NCBI GenBank assembly: GCA_903832055.1
Contig: CAILAC010000010.1
Location: 558,001 to 622,000 of the forward strand
DNA: 64,000 nt
From: an uncultured Acidobacteriota bacterium
Lineage (GTDB): Bacteria > Acidobacteriota > Terriglobia > Terriglobales > Acidobacteriaceae
Direction: 5' to 3'
The notes below the pieces were generated by a model, which searched no databases, had not been told where the DNA came from, and was given only the letters and a program-made list of their open reading frames with translations. The translations under genes and the position numbers were made by a program. This document shows positions 46,275 through 55,295 of the stretch, piece by piece (the first letter of the stretch is position 1; every line of letters begins with the position of its first letter).

Positions 46275-47669
46275 CTATGCTGTTTCGACGACCCGGCCAT
46301 CTTCTTCATACATCCCGCCCGGCTTTCCCAGCCGAATCAGCCGATGCAGATAAGCTCGCGAGATGCAAAGGCTGCGCGCCGCCAGCGTCTTGTTGCCGTT
46401 GTTGTCGCGCACCGCCGTGTTCGCCAGCTTGATTTTGTAATCGCGCAGCCTCAGTTCAAACGAACCCGAGGGCTGATAGTCGCTGATGTCCACCACGCTC
46501 TCTTCTCGGACATTCAGCGGCAGGTCTTCGGGGCGCAGAGACGGCCCCTTGGATACGATAATGGCCCGCTGAATCACATTCTCCAGTTCGCGCACATTGC
46601 CCGGCCATGCGTAGCTCTGGAGCGTGCTCATCGCGCCAGGATCAATCTCCCGGGTCGGCTTCTGGTACATCTTGGAGTAGTGACGAAGGAAATGATTGGC
46701 TATTTGCGGAATGTCTTCAGGATGCTCCTGCAGCGAAGGCGAATCGATGCGCATGACATTGATACGGTAGTACAAATCCTGCCGGAATCTGCCTTGCGCC
46801 ACCATTTCTCCCAGATCCTGGTGAGTGGCAAAAATCAGCCGCGCCCGCAGCGGGATAAGACGGTTGCTTCCCAGCCTGCTGAATTCGCGCTGCTGCAGCA
46901 CGCGGAGCAGCTTTACCTGCGTGTACAGGCTCAACTCGCCAATTTCGTCCAGAAAAATGGTTCCGTCGCCAGCCTGTTCAAAAAATCCTTCTCGGGCGCC
47001 GACTGTGCCCGTGAATGCTCCCTTTTCGTGGCCAAACAGTTCAGACTCGATCAGCGTCTCAGGAATCGCACCGCAGGAAACCGCAACAAACGGCTTGCTT
47101 GCCCGGCTCCCCAGGTTGTGAATCGCCCGGGCAATCAATTCCTTGCCGGTTCCGCTCTCGCCCGTCACCAGTACTGATGCATTGAGATTGGTTACGCTTT
47201 CAACAAGTTGATACACCTGCCGCATCTGCGGGCTGGAACCGATCATCTTGTCGCAGCTGATTTCGCCTTCCAGCTTCTGCTCAGCCTTCTGCAGTTTCTG
47301 CTTCATCGCCGAGTGCTCGCGGGCACGCAGCAGCATGGTCTTCAGATCGCGAATCGAGGGCGGCTTCCGGCAGTATCCATAGGCTCCATCGGCGACAAGC
47401 TCCATCGCCTGCGCCCGCAGGCTGTCGTCGGCCATCACTACGATCGGAGTCTGCGCTGCGATCAACGTCTTTGAAAACTCAATCCGTTGTCGCTGGTCGC
47501 CGTAGTTCGAGTTCAGGTCCAGGATGAGAACGTCGCAATCGCCACCATTGGCCAATTGCTCCATTTCCGCTTCATCGGATTCCAAAAACATCTCAAACTC
47601 ACGCCCAAGTGCGGACGAAAGTACTGGCTGCAGCGTGCGGTCTTCTGAGTACAGTCCGATTCGTATCAT
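46275..47669 (-). CDS. NtrC-family sigma-54-dependent response regulator, candidate Tad/Flp activator
   Basis: 464 residues. Receiver (about 1-115) with Asp51 (LILDLN) and Lys102; AAA+ domain with Walker A GESGTGKE (170-177), GAFTGT sigma-54 contact loop (217-222), GTIFLDEIGEL; C-terminal Fis-type helix-turn-helix (NNGNKTLAARSLCISRAYLHRLIRLG region). Start at 47669; an ATG 18 codons upstream is less likely. It is divergent from the Tad locus, which carries three -24/-12 promoters with shared upstream dyads, so it is the obvious candidate activator. No partner kinase is adjacent. Confidence 0.93.
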   Translation of the reverse strand: MIRIGLYSEDRTLQPVLSSALGREFEMFLESDEAEMEQLANGGDCDVLILDLNSNYGDQRQRIEFSKTLIAAQTPIVVMADDSLRAQAMELVADGAYGYCRKPPSIRDLKTMLLRAREHSAMKQKLQKAEQKLEGEISCDKMIGSSPQMRQVYQLVESVTNLNASVLVTGESGTGKELIARAIHNLGSRASKPFVAVSCGAIPETLIESELFGHEKGAFTGTVGAREGFFEQAGDGTIFLDEIGELSLYTQVKLLRVLQQREFSRLGSNRLIPLRARLIFATHQDLGEMVAQGRFRQDLYYRINVMRIDSPSLQEHPEDIPQIANHFLRHYSKMYQKPTREIDPGAMSTLQSYAWPGNVRELENVIQRAIIVSKGPSLRPEDLPLNVREESVVDISDYQPSGSFELRLRDYKIKLANTAVRDNNGNKTLAARSLCISRAYLHRLIRLGKPGGMYEEDGRVVETA

Positions 47670-47801
47670 TTGCAGGCTCTCTCTGGTCCCAATTCGCCGA
47701 TCAATCCAGCTAAATAGTCTCATACGGCTTTTCTGTTTCTTCTACTCGTGACGGCAATGACATCGCTGCAGAGACACTACTGTTATCGACCATGAACAAT
47801 C

Positions 47802-47817
47802 GTGACGTAAATGTCAC
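47802..47817. promoter_or_regulatory. 16-bp palindrome upstream of the regulator gene
   Basis: GTGACGTAAATGTCAC: arms GTGAC/GTCAC. It is 133 bp before the regulator start. Same length as the GTAAAC-N4-GTTCAC dyads but with different half-sites; an autoregulatory site is possible. Confidence 0.4.
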
Positions 47818-47840
47818 TTTAGTATGACCAGCGAGGTGTT

Positions 47841-47889
47841 CCAACATGTTACCTTAGTACCACTTTAGTGGCAACACTAAAAATGTTGG
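47841..47889. other. Nested inverted-repeat element (three arms)
   Basis: CCAACAT (47841-47847)/ATGTTGG (47883-47889), TTAGT (47854-47858)/ACTAA (47876-47880) and CCAC (47860-47863)/GTGG (47868-47871) around a TTTA loop, all in register. Could be a 5' leader structure of the regulator mRNA or a DNA cruciform. Confidence 0.6.
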
Positions 47890-48382
47890 CAATTTCGCTA
47901 CTACCCGCAGGTATACATTCCGCCCCGGAATCCCCCCGCGTACGGCTCTTCAATGGATCTCTTTCCGGTCCACAAAATCGTTCAAATGCCCCGTATTTAC
48001 TGCCTATTTACATTCACCATCAAACGGCATCGACGATTTTCCCCGTTCCGAATACGACAACAAGGCAATCATCGACCACGGTGAGTTCTTGCTTTCGATG
48101 GCCTCGTCCTGTCCAATCCGCCGACTGGTTTGCGCCGTTACCCTGACCTCGAATACCCTCAATTGACCAGATTTGCAGCATGTTTGATGGTTACCTTCGT
48201 TACCAAGAACCCTCCTTTTGCCTTGGGCCTGCTCCCGTGTCCCAAAACCGGTCACATTCTCATCGATTACGAGTCGAGCTCAGGGCTCTCACATGATTTC
48301 AGGAAGCATCCGCACCCCGGCCTGAGACACCGGCCGGACCATTTGCGGGTGTATATGTCATGCGTCACTCCCTGAGCAGCCT

Positions 48383-48398
48383 GTAAACAGCCGTGGAC
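48383..48398 (+). promoter_or_regulatory. Candidate enhancer site upstream of tadV promoter
   Basis: GTAAAC-AGCC-GTGGAC. First half-site identical to the dyads at 57394 and 61233, second degenerate. It starts 91 bp before the GG of the -24 box, ten bases (one turn) further than the site at 61233. Confidence 0.45.
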
Positions 48399-48471
48399 AT
48401 CCGCGCCAGACCGCACCCCCGCTCCAGACTCTATGCTGTTGCGTAATAAGCGTTTGTGGTCAATTTCAAGT

Positions 48472-48488
48472 TTGGACTGCGAATTGCT
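48472..48488 (+). promoter_or_regulatory. Candidate sigma-54 promoter of the tad operon
   Basis: TTGGACTGCGAATTGCT: GG and GC are exactly 12 bases apart with TTGC at -12; the -24 box deviates from TGGCAC. About 97 bp before the tadV start. Confidence 0.55.
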
Positions 48489-48584
48489 CTTACCTCAGCA
48501 GACCGAAGCCCATTGTCCTGAAGTCTCAACCTGATACATGCGACACTGGGGCCCGGCACGAATTGGAGAGAAAGGAGTCTGCGC

Positions 48585-49100
48585 ATGCAATCGATTGCCT
48601 GGTGGCCGAGCCTGATTGTCCTCGCAATAGCAACATTTACCGATCTGCGCAGCCGTCGCATCCCCAACTGGCTGGTTCTCCCATTCATGGTGCTCGGACT
48701 TGTCCTTTCTGCCTGGCATGGCGGCTGGCATGGGCTGGGTCAAAGTCTCGCAGGTCTGGCACTGGGCGCCATGGTCTTTGGTGTACTCAGCTGGATGGGC
48801 GGCATGGGAATGGGCGACGTCAAGCTTTGCGCTGCCATGGGAGCATGGATCGGGCCGTCGCAACTACTGCTTGCAATGGTGGTTACCGGGGTCGCAGGCG
48901 GCGTCATGGCAGTGGTCTGGGCTGCCGCCGGCGGATTCCTCGGAGAACTCTTCTCTGGTAGCGGTGACCTGCTTTTTGGGGTAGGAAAGCGTGGCCTGCG
49001 CCCGCATCCTGAACTTCAGTTGTCTAACCCGCGGACGCGCAAGATGCCGTACGCCCCAGCCATCGCTATCGGAATCCTCTTCTCATTCTTTGCGCACTAA
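48585..49100 (+). CDS. tadV: Prepilin peptidase (TadV/CpaA)
   Basis: 171-residue membrane aspartyl protease, A24 family, that cuts the leader of Flp pilins and TadE/G. Catalytic Asp residues in FTDLRSRRIPN and GMGMGDVKL; about five membrane segments. The short form without methylase domain is normal for Tad systems. First gene of the plus-strand Tad locus, behind a -24/-12 promoter. Confidence 0.92.
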   Translation: MQSIAWWPSLIVLAIATFTDLRSRRIPNWLVLPFMVLGLVLSAWHGGWHGLGQSLAGLALGAMVFGVLSWMGGMGMGDVKLCAAMGAWIGPSQLLLAMVVTGVAGGVMAVVWAAAGGFLGELFSGSGDLLFGVGKRGLRPHPELQLSNPRTRKMPYAPAIAIGILFSFFAH

Positions 49101-49125
49101 TTTTTCTCATCGAGCTTTTTCAGAA

Positions 49126-49248
49126 ATGAATAGGAAATTCAACATGATCACCCCAAGGCCGATAATCGAATTCGAGAGTGTACTGAGGAACGACGGCGAA
49201 AGCCGTCATCCCTTCGGTCGCACTCCAGAAGGAGATGTGATCGCATGA
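49126..49248 (+). CDS. Possible 40-residue ORF coupled to cpaE
   Basis: Short frame from ATG 49126 with hydrophilic product (ITPRPIIEFESVL, RNDGESRHPFGRTPEG). Its stop overlaps the cpaE start as ATGA, typical of coupling. No strong ribosome binding site and no recognised family, so it may be a leader peptide or not translated. Confidence 0.35.
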   Translation: MNRKFNMITPRPIIEFESVLRNDGESRHPFGRTPEGDVIA

Positions 49249-50459
49249 TAACGACCTCAAGCCAGGATTCCGGTGGGTTTGCCGAGAATGTACCCTCTGT
49301 CACCTTGTCTGTAGCCCTCATCGGCCCCGAACAGATGCGTCGCAGCGCCGTCGCAATGGCATTGGCTGGAACTCAGGCCGGCACAACCCGCGAATTTCCA
49401 GACTATCCCTCGCTGGACGACCTGCCACAACTCCTCCAGCAGGAGTTCGACGTCCTGATCGTGGACCTCGACAGCAATCCGGAATACGCCCTCGACCTGG
49501 TTGAGAGCCTCTGCGCGAACAGCACTGCTACGGTCATGGTCTATTCCGCCCATTCCAATTCAGACTTGCTCGTCCGCTGCATGAGAGCAGGAGCGCGAGA
49601 GTACCTGACCCTACCCATCGCCCCCAGCACCATGGCCGAAGCGCTCGTGCGCACATCTGTTCGCCGCCCAGCCACCAAGAATGTCAAGAAGGCCGGCGGG
49701 AAACTGCTTGTTTTTCTGGGAGCAAAGGGCGGCTCTGGCGTCACAACGCTGGCCTGCAACTTCGCCGTCTCCCTCGCCCAGGAGTCGGGCCTGAGCACAC
49801 TGCTCATTGATCTCGACCTGCCCCTCGGGGATGCAGCCCTCAATCTCGGCATCGCTTCGGAATACTCAACGTTTAACGCTCTTCAGAACTTCAGCCGTCT
49901 CGACTCGAACTTCCTTTCCAAGCTCCTCGTCAAGCACAGCTCCGGACTGTCGGTCCTCGGGGCACCCGGCAAGTTCTCCCAGATCCCTACCACCAGCGAA
50001 GCCATTGACAAACTGCTCGCCATCGCCCGGCAGGACTTTGATTTCGTCGTCGTCGATGCCGGCACGCGGCTTGACCTGACCGATACAGCGCTTTTTGAAC
50101 GTGCTTCAACCATCTATCTCATCGCTCAGGTCAGCATTCCCGAGCTGCGCAACTCCAACCGACTCATCACCGAGTGCTTCAAGCTAGAGGGACCCAAGCT
50201 CGAAATCGTGCTCAACCGCTATATGCCCCGTTCATTGGGCGTAGACGAAGAGCACATCACCAAGGCCCTTACCCGCCCGGCCACATGGCGCATTCCAAAC
50301 GATTACGCGACTGCACGCCGCACACAGAACACTGCTACCCCTCTCTCGCTTGAAGATTCACCCATCTCCCGTGTCATTCGACAGATGGCCAGAAGCATTT
50401 GTGGTCTCCCTGAGAACGCAGAAAAGAAGAAGCGCTTCAGCTTCTTCGGAAGCAAGTAA
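49245..50459 (+). CDS. cpaE: Flp pilus localisation ATPase CpaE/TadZ
   Basis: 404 residues. N-terminal receiver-like domain (about 20-135; LIVDLDSNPEYAL) then a ParA/MinD-type ATPase with deviant Walker A GAKGGSGVTTLAC (about 157) and LIDLDLPLGD. TadZ positions the secretion machine at the pole in other bacteria. Followed by cpaF at 21 bp. Confidence 0.92.
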   Translation: MITTSSQDSGGFAENVPSVTLSVALIGPEQMRRSAVAMALAGTQAGTTREFPDYPSLDDLPQLLQQEFDVLIVDLDSNPEYALDLVESLCANSTATVMVYSAHSNSDLLVRCMRAGAREYLTLPIAPSTMAEALVRTSVRRPATKNVKKAGGKLLVFLGAKGGSGVTTLACNFAVSLAQESGLSTLLIDLDLPLGDAALNLGIASEYSTFNALQNFSRLDSNFLSKLLVKHSSGLSVLGAPGKFSQIPTTSEAIDKLLAIARQDFDFVVVDAGTRLDLTDTALFERASTIYLIAQVSIPELRNSNRLITECFKLEGPKLEIVLNRYMPRSLGVDEEHITKALTRPATWRIPNDYATARRTQNTATPLSLEDSPISRVIRQMARSICGLPENAEKKKRFSFFGSK

Positions 50460-50480
50460 ACCACTCAGAAACGGTGTCGC

Positions 50481-51761
50481 ATGGAATTATTAGGTCTGGA
50501 ATCATTCAAAACCGACATTCACCGCATTCTCATCTCGAGGATGGACCTGGAGAAGCTCGCCCGCATCAATCCCGAGCAGGCGCGCATGGCGGTGGCCGGC
50601 CTCGTCAACGAAATCATTACCGAGAAACGCGTTCCCCTCAGTTTTGAAGAGCAGGAGAAGGTCCAAGCCGAGATTCTCGACGACGTTTTCGGTCTCGGCC
50701 CCCTCGAACCACTGCTGCGCGACCCCAAGATCTCCGACATCCTGGTCAATGACAAAGACCATGTCTTCGTTGAAAAAGGAGGCCGCCTGCAACGGGTTGA
50801 TACGTCCTTCCGCGACGACCGCCACCTGCTGCAGATCATTGACCGCATCGTCTCGCGCGTTGGTCGGCGCGTTGATGAATCTTCGCCGATGGTCGACGCC
50901 CGCCTGCCTGATGGCTCCCGCGTCAACGCCATCATTCCGCCCCTCGCACTTGACGGTCCGTCGATGTCCATCCGCCGCTTCGGCACCGGACCCATTGCTT
51001 CCAACCAACTCGTTCAGCTCAAGAGCATCTCAGCCGAGATGATGGAAGTTCTCGCCGCCGCCGTGCGCGCACGCGTCAGCATTCTCATCTCAGGCGGCAC
51101 CGGTGCCGGCAAAACCACGTTCCTCAACATCCTTTCCCGCTATATTCCTCAAAGCGAACGCATCATCACCATCGAAGACGCCGCCGAACTGCAACTAGCC
51201 CAGGAAAATATCGTTCGCCTCGAAACACGGCCTCCCAACGTCGAAGGCCAGGGGGCCATCCGCCAGCGTCAATTGCTCGTCAACAGCCTCCGTATGCGTC
51301 CTGACCGCATCATCCTTGGCGAGGTTCGTGGCGAAGAAGCCTTCGACATGCTCCAGGCCATGAACACAGGCCATGAAGGCTCGATGGCCACCATCCACGC
51401 CAACACTGCGCGTGACGCCATGATGCGACTGGAATCCATGGTCGCCATGTGCAACCTCAACCTGCCGGAAAAGACTGTCCGCCAGCAGATTGCATCCGCG
51501 GTCACCATCGTCGTGCAGATCTCGCGCCTCAGCGACGGCACCCGCAAAGTCATCGGCATCTCGGAAATTACCGGCATGGAAGAAAGCATCATCAGCATGC
51601 AGGAAATCTTTGCTTTCCAAAAGAAGGGCATCGGCCCCGATGGTAAGGTTATCGGTACCTTTCAGCCCAGCCACATTCGCCCCAAGTTTCTCGAAAGGCT
51701 CCGGATCGCAGGCATTCACCTGCCGCCGAGCATGTTCGAGACCACCACCGACGTTTTCTAG
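50481..51761 (+). CDS. cpaF: Secretion ATPase CpaF/TadA
   Basis: 426-residue type II/IV secretion ATPase powering pilus assembly. N-terminal all-alpha domain, [15 protein letters not shown], Walker [16 protein letters not shown] (about 202), Asp box [11 protein letters not shown], Walker [15 protein letters not shown] and the His box [12 protein letters not shown]. Normal length. Confidence 0.95.
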   Translation: MELLGLESFKTDIHRILISRMDLEKLARINPEQARMAVAGLVNEIITEKRVPLSFEEQEKVQAEILDDVFGLGPLEPLLRDPKISDILVNDKDHVFVEKGGRLQRVDTSFRDDRHLLQIIDRIVSRVGRRVDESSPMVDARLPDGSRVNAIIPPLALDGPSMSIRRFGTGPIASNQLVQLKSISAEMMEVLAAAVRARVSILISGGTGAGKTTFLNILSRYIPQSERIITIEDAAELQLAQENIVRLETRPPNVEGQGAIRQRQLLVNSLRMRPDRIILGEVRGEEAFDMLQAMNTGHEGSMATIHANTARDAMMRLESMVAMCNLNLPEKTVRQQIASAVTIVVQISRLSDGTRKVIGISEITGMEESIISMQEIFAFQKKGIGPDGKVIGTFQPSHIRPKFLERLRIAGIHLPPSMFETTTDVF

Positions 51762-51782
51762 AACCCATGAGGATTGATTGAA

Positions 51783-52754
51783 ATGAATCTGATCATCGCC
51801 ATCATTTTCGTGGGCGTCTTTGCAGTCATCGCTCTGCTGATGTCCGCAACCAGCGGCGGCTCTGCGAAAGAAGCCAAGCAGGTGATTGCAACCCTGGATT
51901 CGGCCCTCGCTGCCTCCGCGCCCGTCCGTCCAGAGCAGGTCGTCAATCTGCGCAAAAACGAATCACTCAGCGCAATTCCATGGATCAACAATGCTCTGCT
52001 CAAGGTCAAAGTTGCCCCGCGCCTGCGCACCCTGCTCGCACAGGCTGACCTCAAGTGGACCGCCGGGGGATTGCTGCTCGGTTGCGCCTTGGTGCTGGTC
52101 GTTGCCGGATACGCAGCTTATCTGCGCACACATGTGGTCCCGGCATCCGTGGGGTTTGGGGTTGGTTGCGCCATCCTGCCCATTGTGTATGTGTTCAAAC
52201 GACGCGGGAGCCGCTTCAGCAAGTTTGAAAAGGAACTACCCGATGCGCTCGATCTGATGGTCAGCGCGCTGCGCGTTGGACACAGTCTCAATGCGGCAAT
52301 CGGTCTCGTCACCCGCGAAGCTCCCGAACCAATCAAGGGTGAATTTCGCATCTGCTTCGACGAGCAGAACTATGGCCTCGAGATGCGAACGGCGATGGAA
52401 AACCTCAATGAACGCGTACCCCTGCAAGATCTGCGTATCGTCACCACTGCCATCATGATTCAAAAGGAGAGCGGTGGCAACCTCGCCGAGGTGCTCGAAA
52501 AAACCTCGCATGTCATCCGTGAGCGTTTCCGCCTCAAGCGCCAGATCATGACCCACACAGCGCAGGGAAGACTCACCGGAATGATCCTGACTGCGCTCCC
52601 CATCTTTCTGGGTATCGCACTCTACTTTGTGAACCCTGCCAGCATGAGCCTGCTCTGGACGCGTGAAGTTGGAGTCAAGCTTCTTTACGCATCCGCAACC
52701 ATGACCATTATCGGCGGACTGATCATCAACAAAATCGTGAACATGGAGGTGTGA
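51783..52754 (+). CDS. tadB: Tad inner-membrane platform protein TadB
   Basis: 323 residues, type II secretion F domain (LPDALDLMVSALRVGHSLNAAI, VPLQDLRIVTTAIMIQKESGGNLAEVLE). N-terminal membrane segment, pair in the middle and two at the C-terminus. ATG 51783 chosen over TTG 51774. Its stop adjoins tadC. Confidence 0.92.
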   Translation: MNLIIAIIFVGVFAVIALLMSATSGGSAKEAKQVIATLDSALAASAPVRPEQVVNLRKNESLSAIPWINNALLKVKVAPRLRTLLAQADLKWTAGGLLLGCALVLVVAGYAAYLRTHVVPASVGFGVGCAILPIVYVFKRRGSRFSKFEKELPDALDLMVSALRVGHSLNAAIGLVTREAPEPIKGEFRICFDEQNYGLEMRTAMENLNERVPLQDLRIVTTAIMIQKESGGNLAEVLEKTSHVIRERFRLKRQIMTHTAQGRLTGMILTALPIFLGIALYFVNPASMSLLWTREVGVKLLYASATMTIIGGLIINKIVNMEV

Positions 52755-52762
52755 AAGAGACT

Positions 52763-53674
52763 ATGGAAACGACAATCATCACATTCTTCCTGATCTTTGT
52801 GGTCATCGCCGGAATTGGTATCTTTGCCTTCCAGGGTGGCACGATGCTCAAGAGGCTCACGGCAGTCATCTCGCCTGAGACCAAGCAAACCAGTCTGATC
52901 ACATCGATCCAGGAGTCCGGCTTCTCTCTCAGCACCGTTGTAGAGCAGTTCGAAAAAATCCTGCCACGCAGCCAGGCCGAAGTCTCAGTCGTCCAAAAGC
53001 GCCTCATCCGCGCCGGCTACCGCAACGATTCTGCGGTCAAAGTCTTCTACGGCATGAAGACCATCGTGCCAGTCCTTCTCGTCATCGGCGTCTTCTTCTC
53101 CGGATTGGCGAAGGAAAATCCGTTCGTCTTTTACATTGCAGCTCTCGGCCTTGGGTTTCTTGGTCCCGACTTCTGGTTGGGCCGCCAAATCACCAGTCGC
53201 CAGGCGCGCATCCGCCGCGGCTTGCCCGATGTCCTTGATCTTCTCGTAATTTGCATCGAGGCCGGATTGAGCCTCGATCAGTCGGTAATCCGCACATCGC
53301 AGGAGTTGCAACGCGCACAGCCCGCACTCTGCGATGAATTGGGCATCGTTGTCCTCGAGCAGCGTGCCGGGCGTCCCCGTTCCGAAGCATGGAAACATCT
53401 TGCGGAACGCACCGATGTTGACAGTTTGCGCAACCTTGTCACCGTGCTGGTCCAGTCAGAACAGTTTGGCACCAGCATCGCCAAGACACTGCGCACGCAT
53501 TCCGACACACTCCGTACCCAGCGCATTCAGCAAGTTGAGGAAATGGCTGCCAAGACCACCGTCAAATTGATCTTTCCACTGGTCTTGTTCATCTTTCCCT
53601 CACTCTTTCTGGTTGTTCTCGGCCCGGCCGCAATTCTGATGTCGGAGTCGTTCCAAAAGTTCTTCTCAAACTAA
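52763..53674 (+). CDS. tadC: Tad inner-membrane platform protein TadC
   Basis: 303 residues, F domain with LPDVLDLLVICIEAGLSLDQSV and LVTVLVQSEQFGTSIAKTLRTHSDTLR; C-terminal membrane segments. Partner of TadB. ATG 52763; a GTG at 52751 overlapping the tadB stop is an alternative with GGAGGT directly before it, too close for a normal site. Confidence 0.92.
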   Translation: METTIITFFLIFVVIAGIGIFAFQGGTMLKRLTAVISPETKQTSLITSIQESGFSLSTVVEQFEKILPRSQAEVSVVQKRLIRAGYRNDSAVKVFYGMKTIVPVLLVIGVFFSGLAKENPFVFYIAALGLGFLGPDFWLGRQITSRQARIRRGLPDVLDLLVICIEAGLSLDQSVIRTSQELQRAQPALCDELGIVVLEQRAGRPRSEAWKHLAERTDVDSLRNLVTVLVQSEQFGTSIAKTLRTHSDTLRTQRIQQVEEMAAKTTVKLIFPLVLFIFPSLFLVVLGPAAILMSESFQKFFSN

Positions 53675-53692
53675 AAGGAAAGGAGATTTGCC

Positions 53693-53785
53693 ATGAACAA
53701 TGTAACCCTCATCCAGATTGTTGCCGGAGTGCTCTTCGTCGTCGTGCTCGGCATCCTGATTCAGCGTCGTCGCACCAAGGTCTAG
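53693..53785 (+). CDS. Tad-associated single-span microprotein, copy 1
   Basis: 30 residues: MNNVTLIQIV start, hydrophobic core (LIQIVAGVLFVVVLGILI), then QRRRTKV. AAGGAGA lies 7 bases upstream. One membrane span with a positive tail inside (positive-inside rule). 19 bp after tadC. First of three near-identical tandem copies; compared with copy 3 it has eight synonymous and two conservative amino-acid changes, so it is evidently translated. Not a pilin: no G-X4-E-Y motif and no leader. Function unknown. Confidence 0.85.
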   Translation: MNNVTLIQIVAGVLFVVVLGILIQRRRTKV

Positions 53786-53830
53786 TAACTCAGCAACTCT
53801 GAACCCTTAACCCCCAAAGGAGATTCCCCC

Positions 53831-53926
53831 ATGAACAGCGTTACCCTCATCCAGGTCGTTGCTGGTCTGCTCTTCGTCGTCGTGCTCGGTGTACTGATTC
53901 AGCGTCGCCGCACCAAGCTCACCTAA
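53831..53926 (+). CDS. Tad-associated single-span microprotein, copy 2
   Basis: 31 residues, MNSVTLIQVVAGLLFVVVLG then VLIQRRRTKLT. Own AAAGGAGA site upstream. The most diverged copy: it has V and L substitutions in the span and a Thr added at the C-terminus. Starts 138 bp after copy 1; the spacer has no hairpin. Confidence 0.85.
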   Translation: MNSVTLIQVVAGLLFVVVLGVLIQRRRTKLT

Positions 53927-53978
53927 CTTTGTTTAAGGCAGATACCTCTGCCGCCATCTCATCGAAAGGAGACTTGCC

Positions 53979-54071
53979 ATGAACAGTGTCACACTCATCC
54001 AGATCGTTGCTGGAGTGCTCTTCGTCGTAGTGCTCGGCGTACTCATTCAGCGTCGTCGCACCAAAGTTTAG
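53979..54071 (+). CDS. Tad-associated single-span microprotein, copy 3
   Basis: 30 residues, differing from copy 1 only at residue 3 (Ser for Asn) and residue 21 (Val for Ile), while third codon positions differ widely. GAAAGGAGA upstream. Starts 148 bp after copy 2. Followed by about 240 bp before the DUF192-PilZ gene. Confidence 0.85.
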   Translation: MNSVTLIQIVAGVLFVVVLGVLIQRRRTKV

Positions 54072-54309
54072 TAGCTCAATTTTCCTATGCCCTGCAGTGC
54101 AGTTAGCTTCACCGTCCTCCCACTGCGGGGTATAGGAAATTTCTCCCGGAGTCTGTCGTTATTTGCACGGGCATTACCAACGCTGCATGACCCGGCTCAG
54201 CCTTCATGCAGGCCGTGTTTTCGCTCCAGCAATGAAACGGCCCTTTGCAGGCAACCTCACCTCTTTCGAACACTCGGGTTGCTTATTTTTCACCCAAGGC
54301 TACATCGCA

Positions 54310-55200
54310 ATGCATAAGCTCAAGTACTGCGTCTACAACACAACTCGCGAATCTTACCTAAGCCTGGGAGTTACTGCCGCGGATACCATCCTGAGCCGAC
54401 TCAAGGGACTGATTGGTAAGTTCAAGCTTCGCTCCGACGAGGGACTCTGGGTCATACCCTCCGGCGGCGTGCATTCGCTGGGTGTATTTTTTGCTGTCGA
54501 TCTTCTTTATCTTGACGACCATAATCGCGTCATCTACATGGTCGAGTCGTTCCCTCCTTTTCATATCGCGCCATTCAAAACTCAGGCGCACAGCCTTCTT
54601 GAACTTCCAACGCATAGCATCTTTTCTTCTCAGACCCAGCTCGGCGATACGCTCATCATCTGCGTCGCAGAGCAGATGGAAGTCGAGTTGAAGATCATCG
54701 CCAGTCAATCGGCCGAAGAACCGAAAGCCCCGCCCATGCTCGACAATCCTGACGTACCTGATTCGCGCCTTCGCAGGATACTCCAGGCACTGGCGTCGCT
54801 CTTTTCGCTGTCTTCCAAGCAGGACAGACGCAAATATGGTCGAAAATCGACTTCCAATCTGGCTGCCTATTTCTGGACCGGTGCCGCGCCCAAGACACAC
54901 GAGGTCCGTGACGTGAGTCCATCCGGGCTGTATCTCAAAACAGAAGAGCGCTGGTACCCCGGCACCGTCGTCACCATGACTCTGCAACGTACGGATGCGC
55001 CGACAGAAAGCCCGGATCGCGCCATCACAGTTAAGTCCAAGGCTGTTCGTTCAGATGCCGATGGTGTCGGACTAGAGTTCGTGCATCCTGAAGGCAAGGA
55101 AGACCTCGAAAACAAAGACGATTTCGGCAAGCCCGCTGACAAGAAGAAGCTGCATCGCTTCCTGAGGATTTTTGACCGAAGGAATGGTTCAGCTAACTAA
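54310..55200 (+). CDS. DUF192-PilZ fusion protein
   Basis: 296 residues. N-terminal DUF192 domain (about 8-128; ILSRLKGLIGKFKL, DEGLWVIPSGGVHSLGVFF, LELPTHSIFSSQTQLGD), a linker, then a PilZ domain (about 172-275) with both c-di-GMP motifs: RKYGR (174-178, RxxxR) and DVSPSG (201-206, DxSxxG). PilZ binding of c-di-GMP is well established; the DUF192 role is unknown. Start 54310 begins the DUF192 homology; the frame is open upstream to 54163. No signal peptide, so cytoplasmic. Placed between the microproteins and tadE. Confidence 0.85.
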   Translation: MHKLKYCVYNTTRESYLSLGVTAADTILSRLKGLIGKFKLRSDEGLWVIPSGGVHSLGVFFAVDLLYLDDHNRVIYMVESFPPFHIAPFKTQAHSLLELPTHSIFSSQTQLGDTLIICVAEQMEVELKIIASQSAEEPKAPPMLDNPDVPDSRLRRILQALASLFSLSSKQDRRKYGRKSTSNLAAYFWTGAAPKTHEVRDVSPSGLYLKTEERWYPGTVVTMTLQRTDAPTESPDRAITVKSKAVRSDADGVGLEFVHPEGKEDLENKDDFGKPADKKKLHRFLRIFDRRNGSAN

Positions 55201-55295
55201 CATGGTTCGAAGCGGTTCACTGACTTTACCTCCTGGATAGAGGAGAACAAATCTGATCTAACATTGTGAAATTGAAGACGAAAAGAGAATTGGTT

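Larger units (their letters stand above)
47670..48584. other. Divergent control region between the regulator and tadV, no gene seen
   Basis: 915 bp without a credible gene. It contains a 16-bp palindrome (47802-47817), a nested three-arm hairpin (47841-47889), a candidate activator site (48383-48398) and a -24/-12 promoter (48472-48488). The middle part (47900-48350) shows low GC relative to the neighbouring genes and no recognisable element. Confidence 0.6.

Noticed and set aside
47868-48146. 92-codon frame in the regulator/tadV intergenic region
   Set aside because: Begins inside the nested hairpin, has no ribosome site and no domain.
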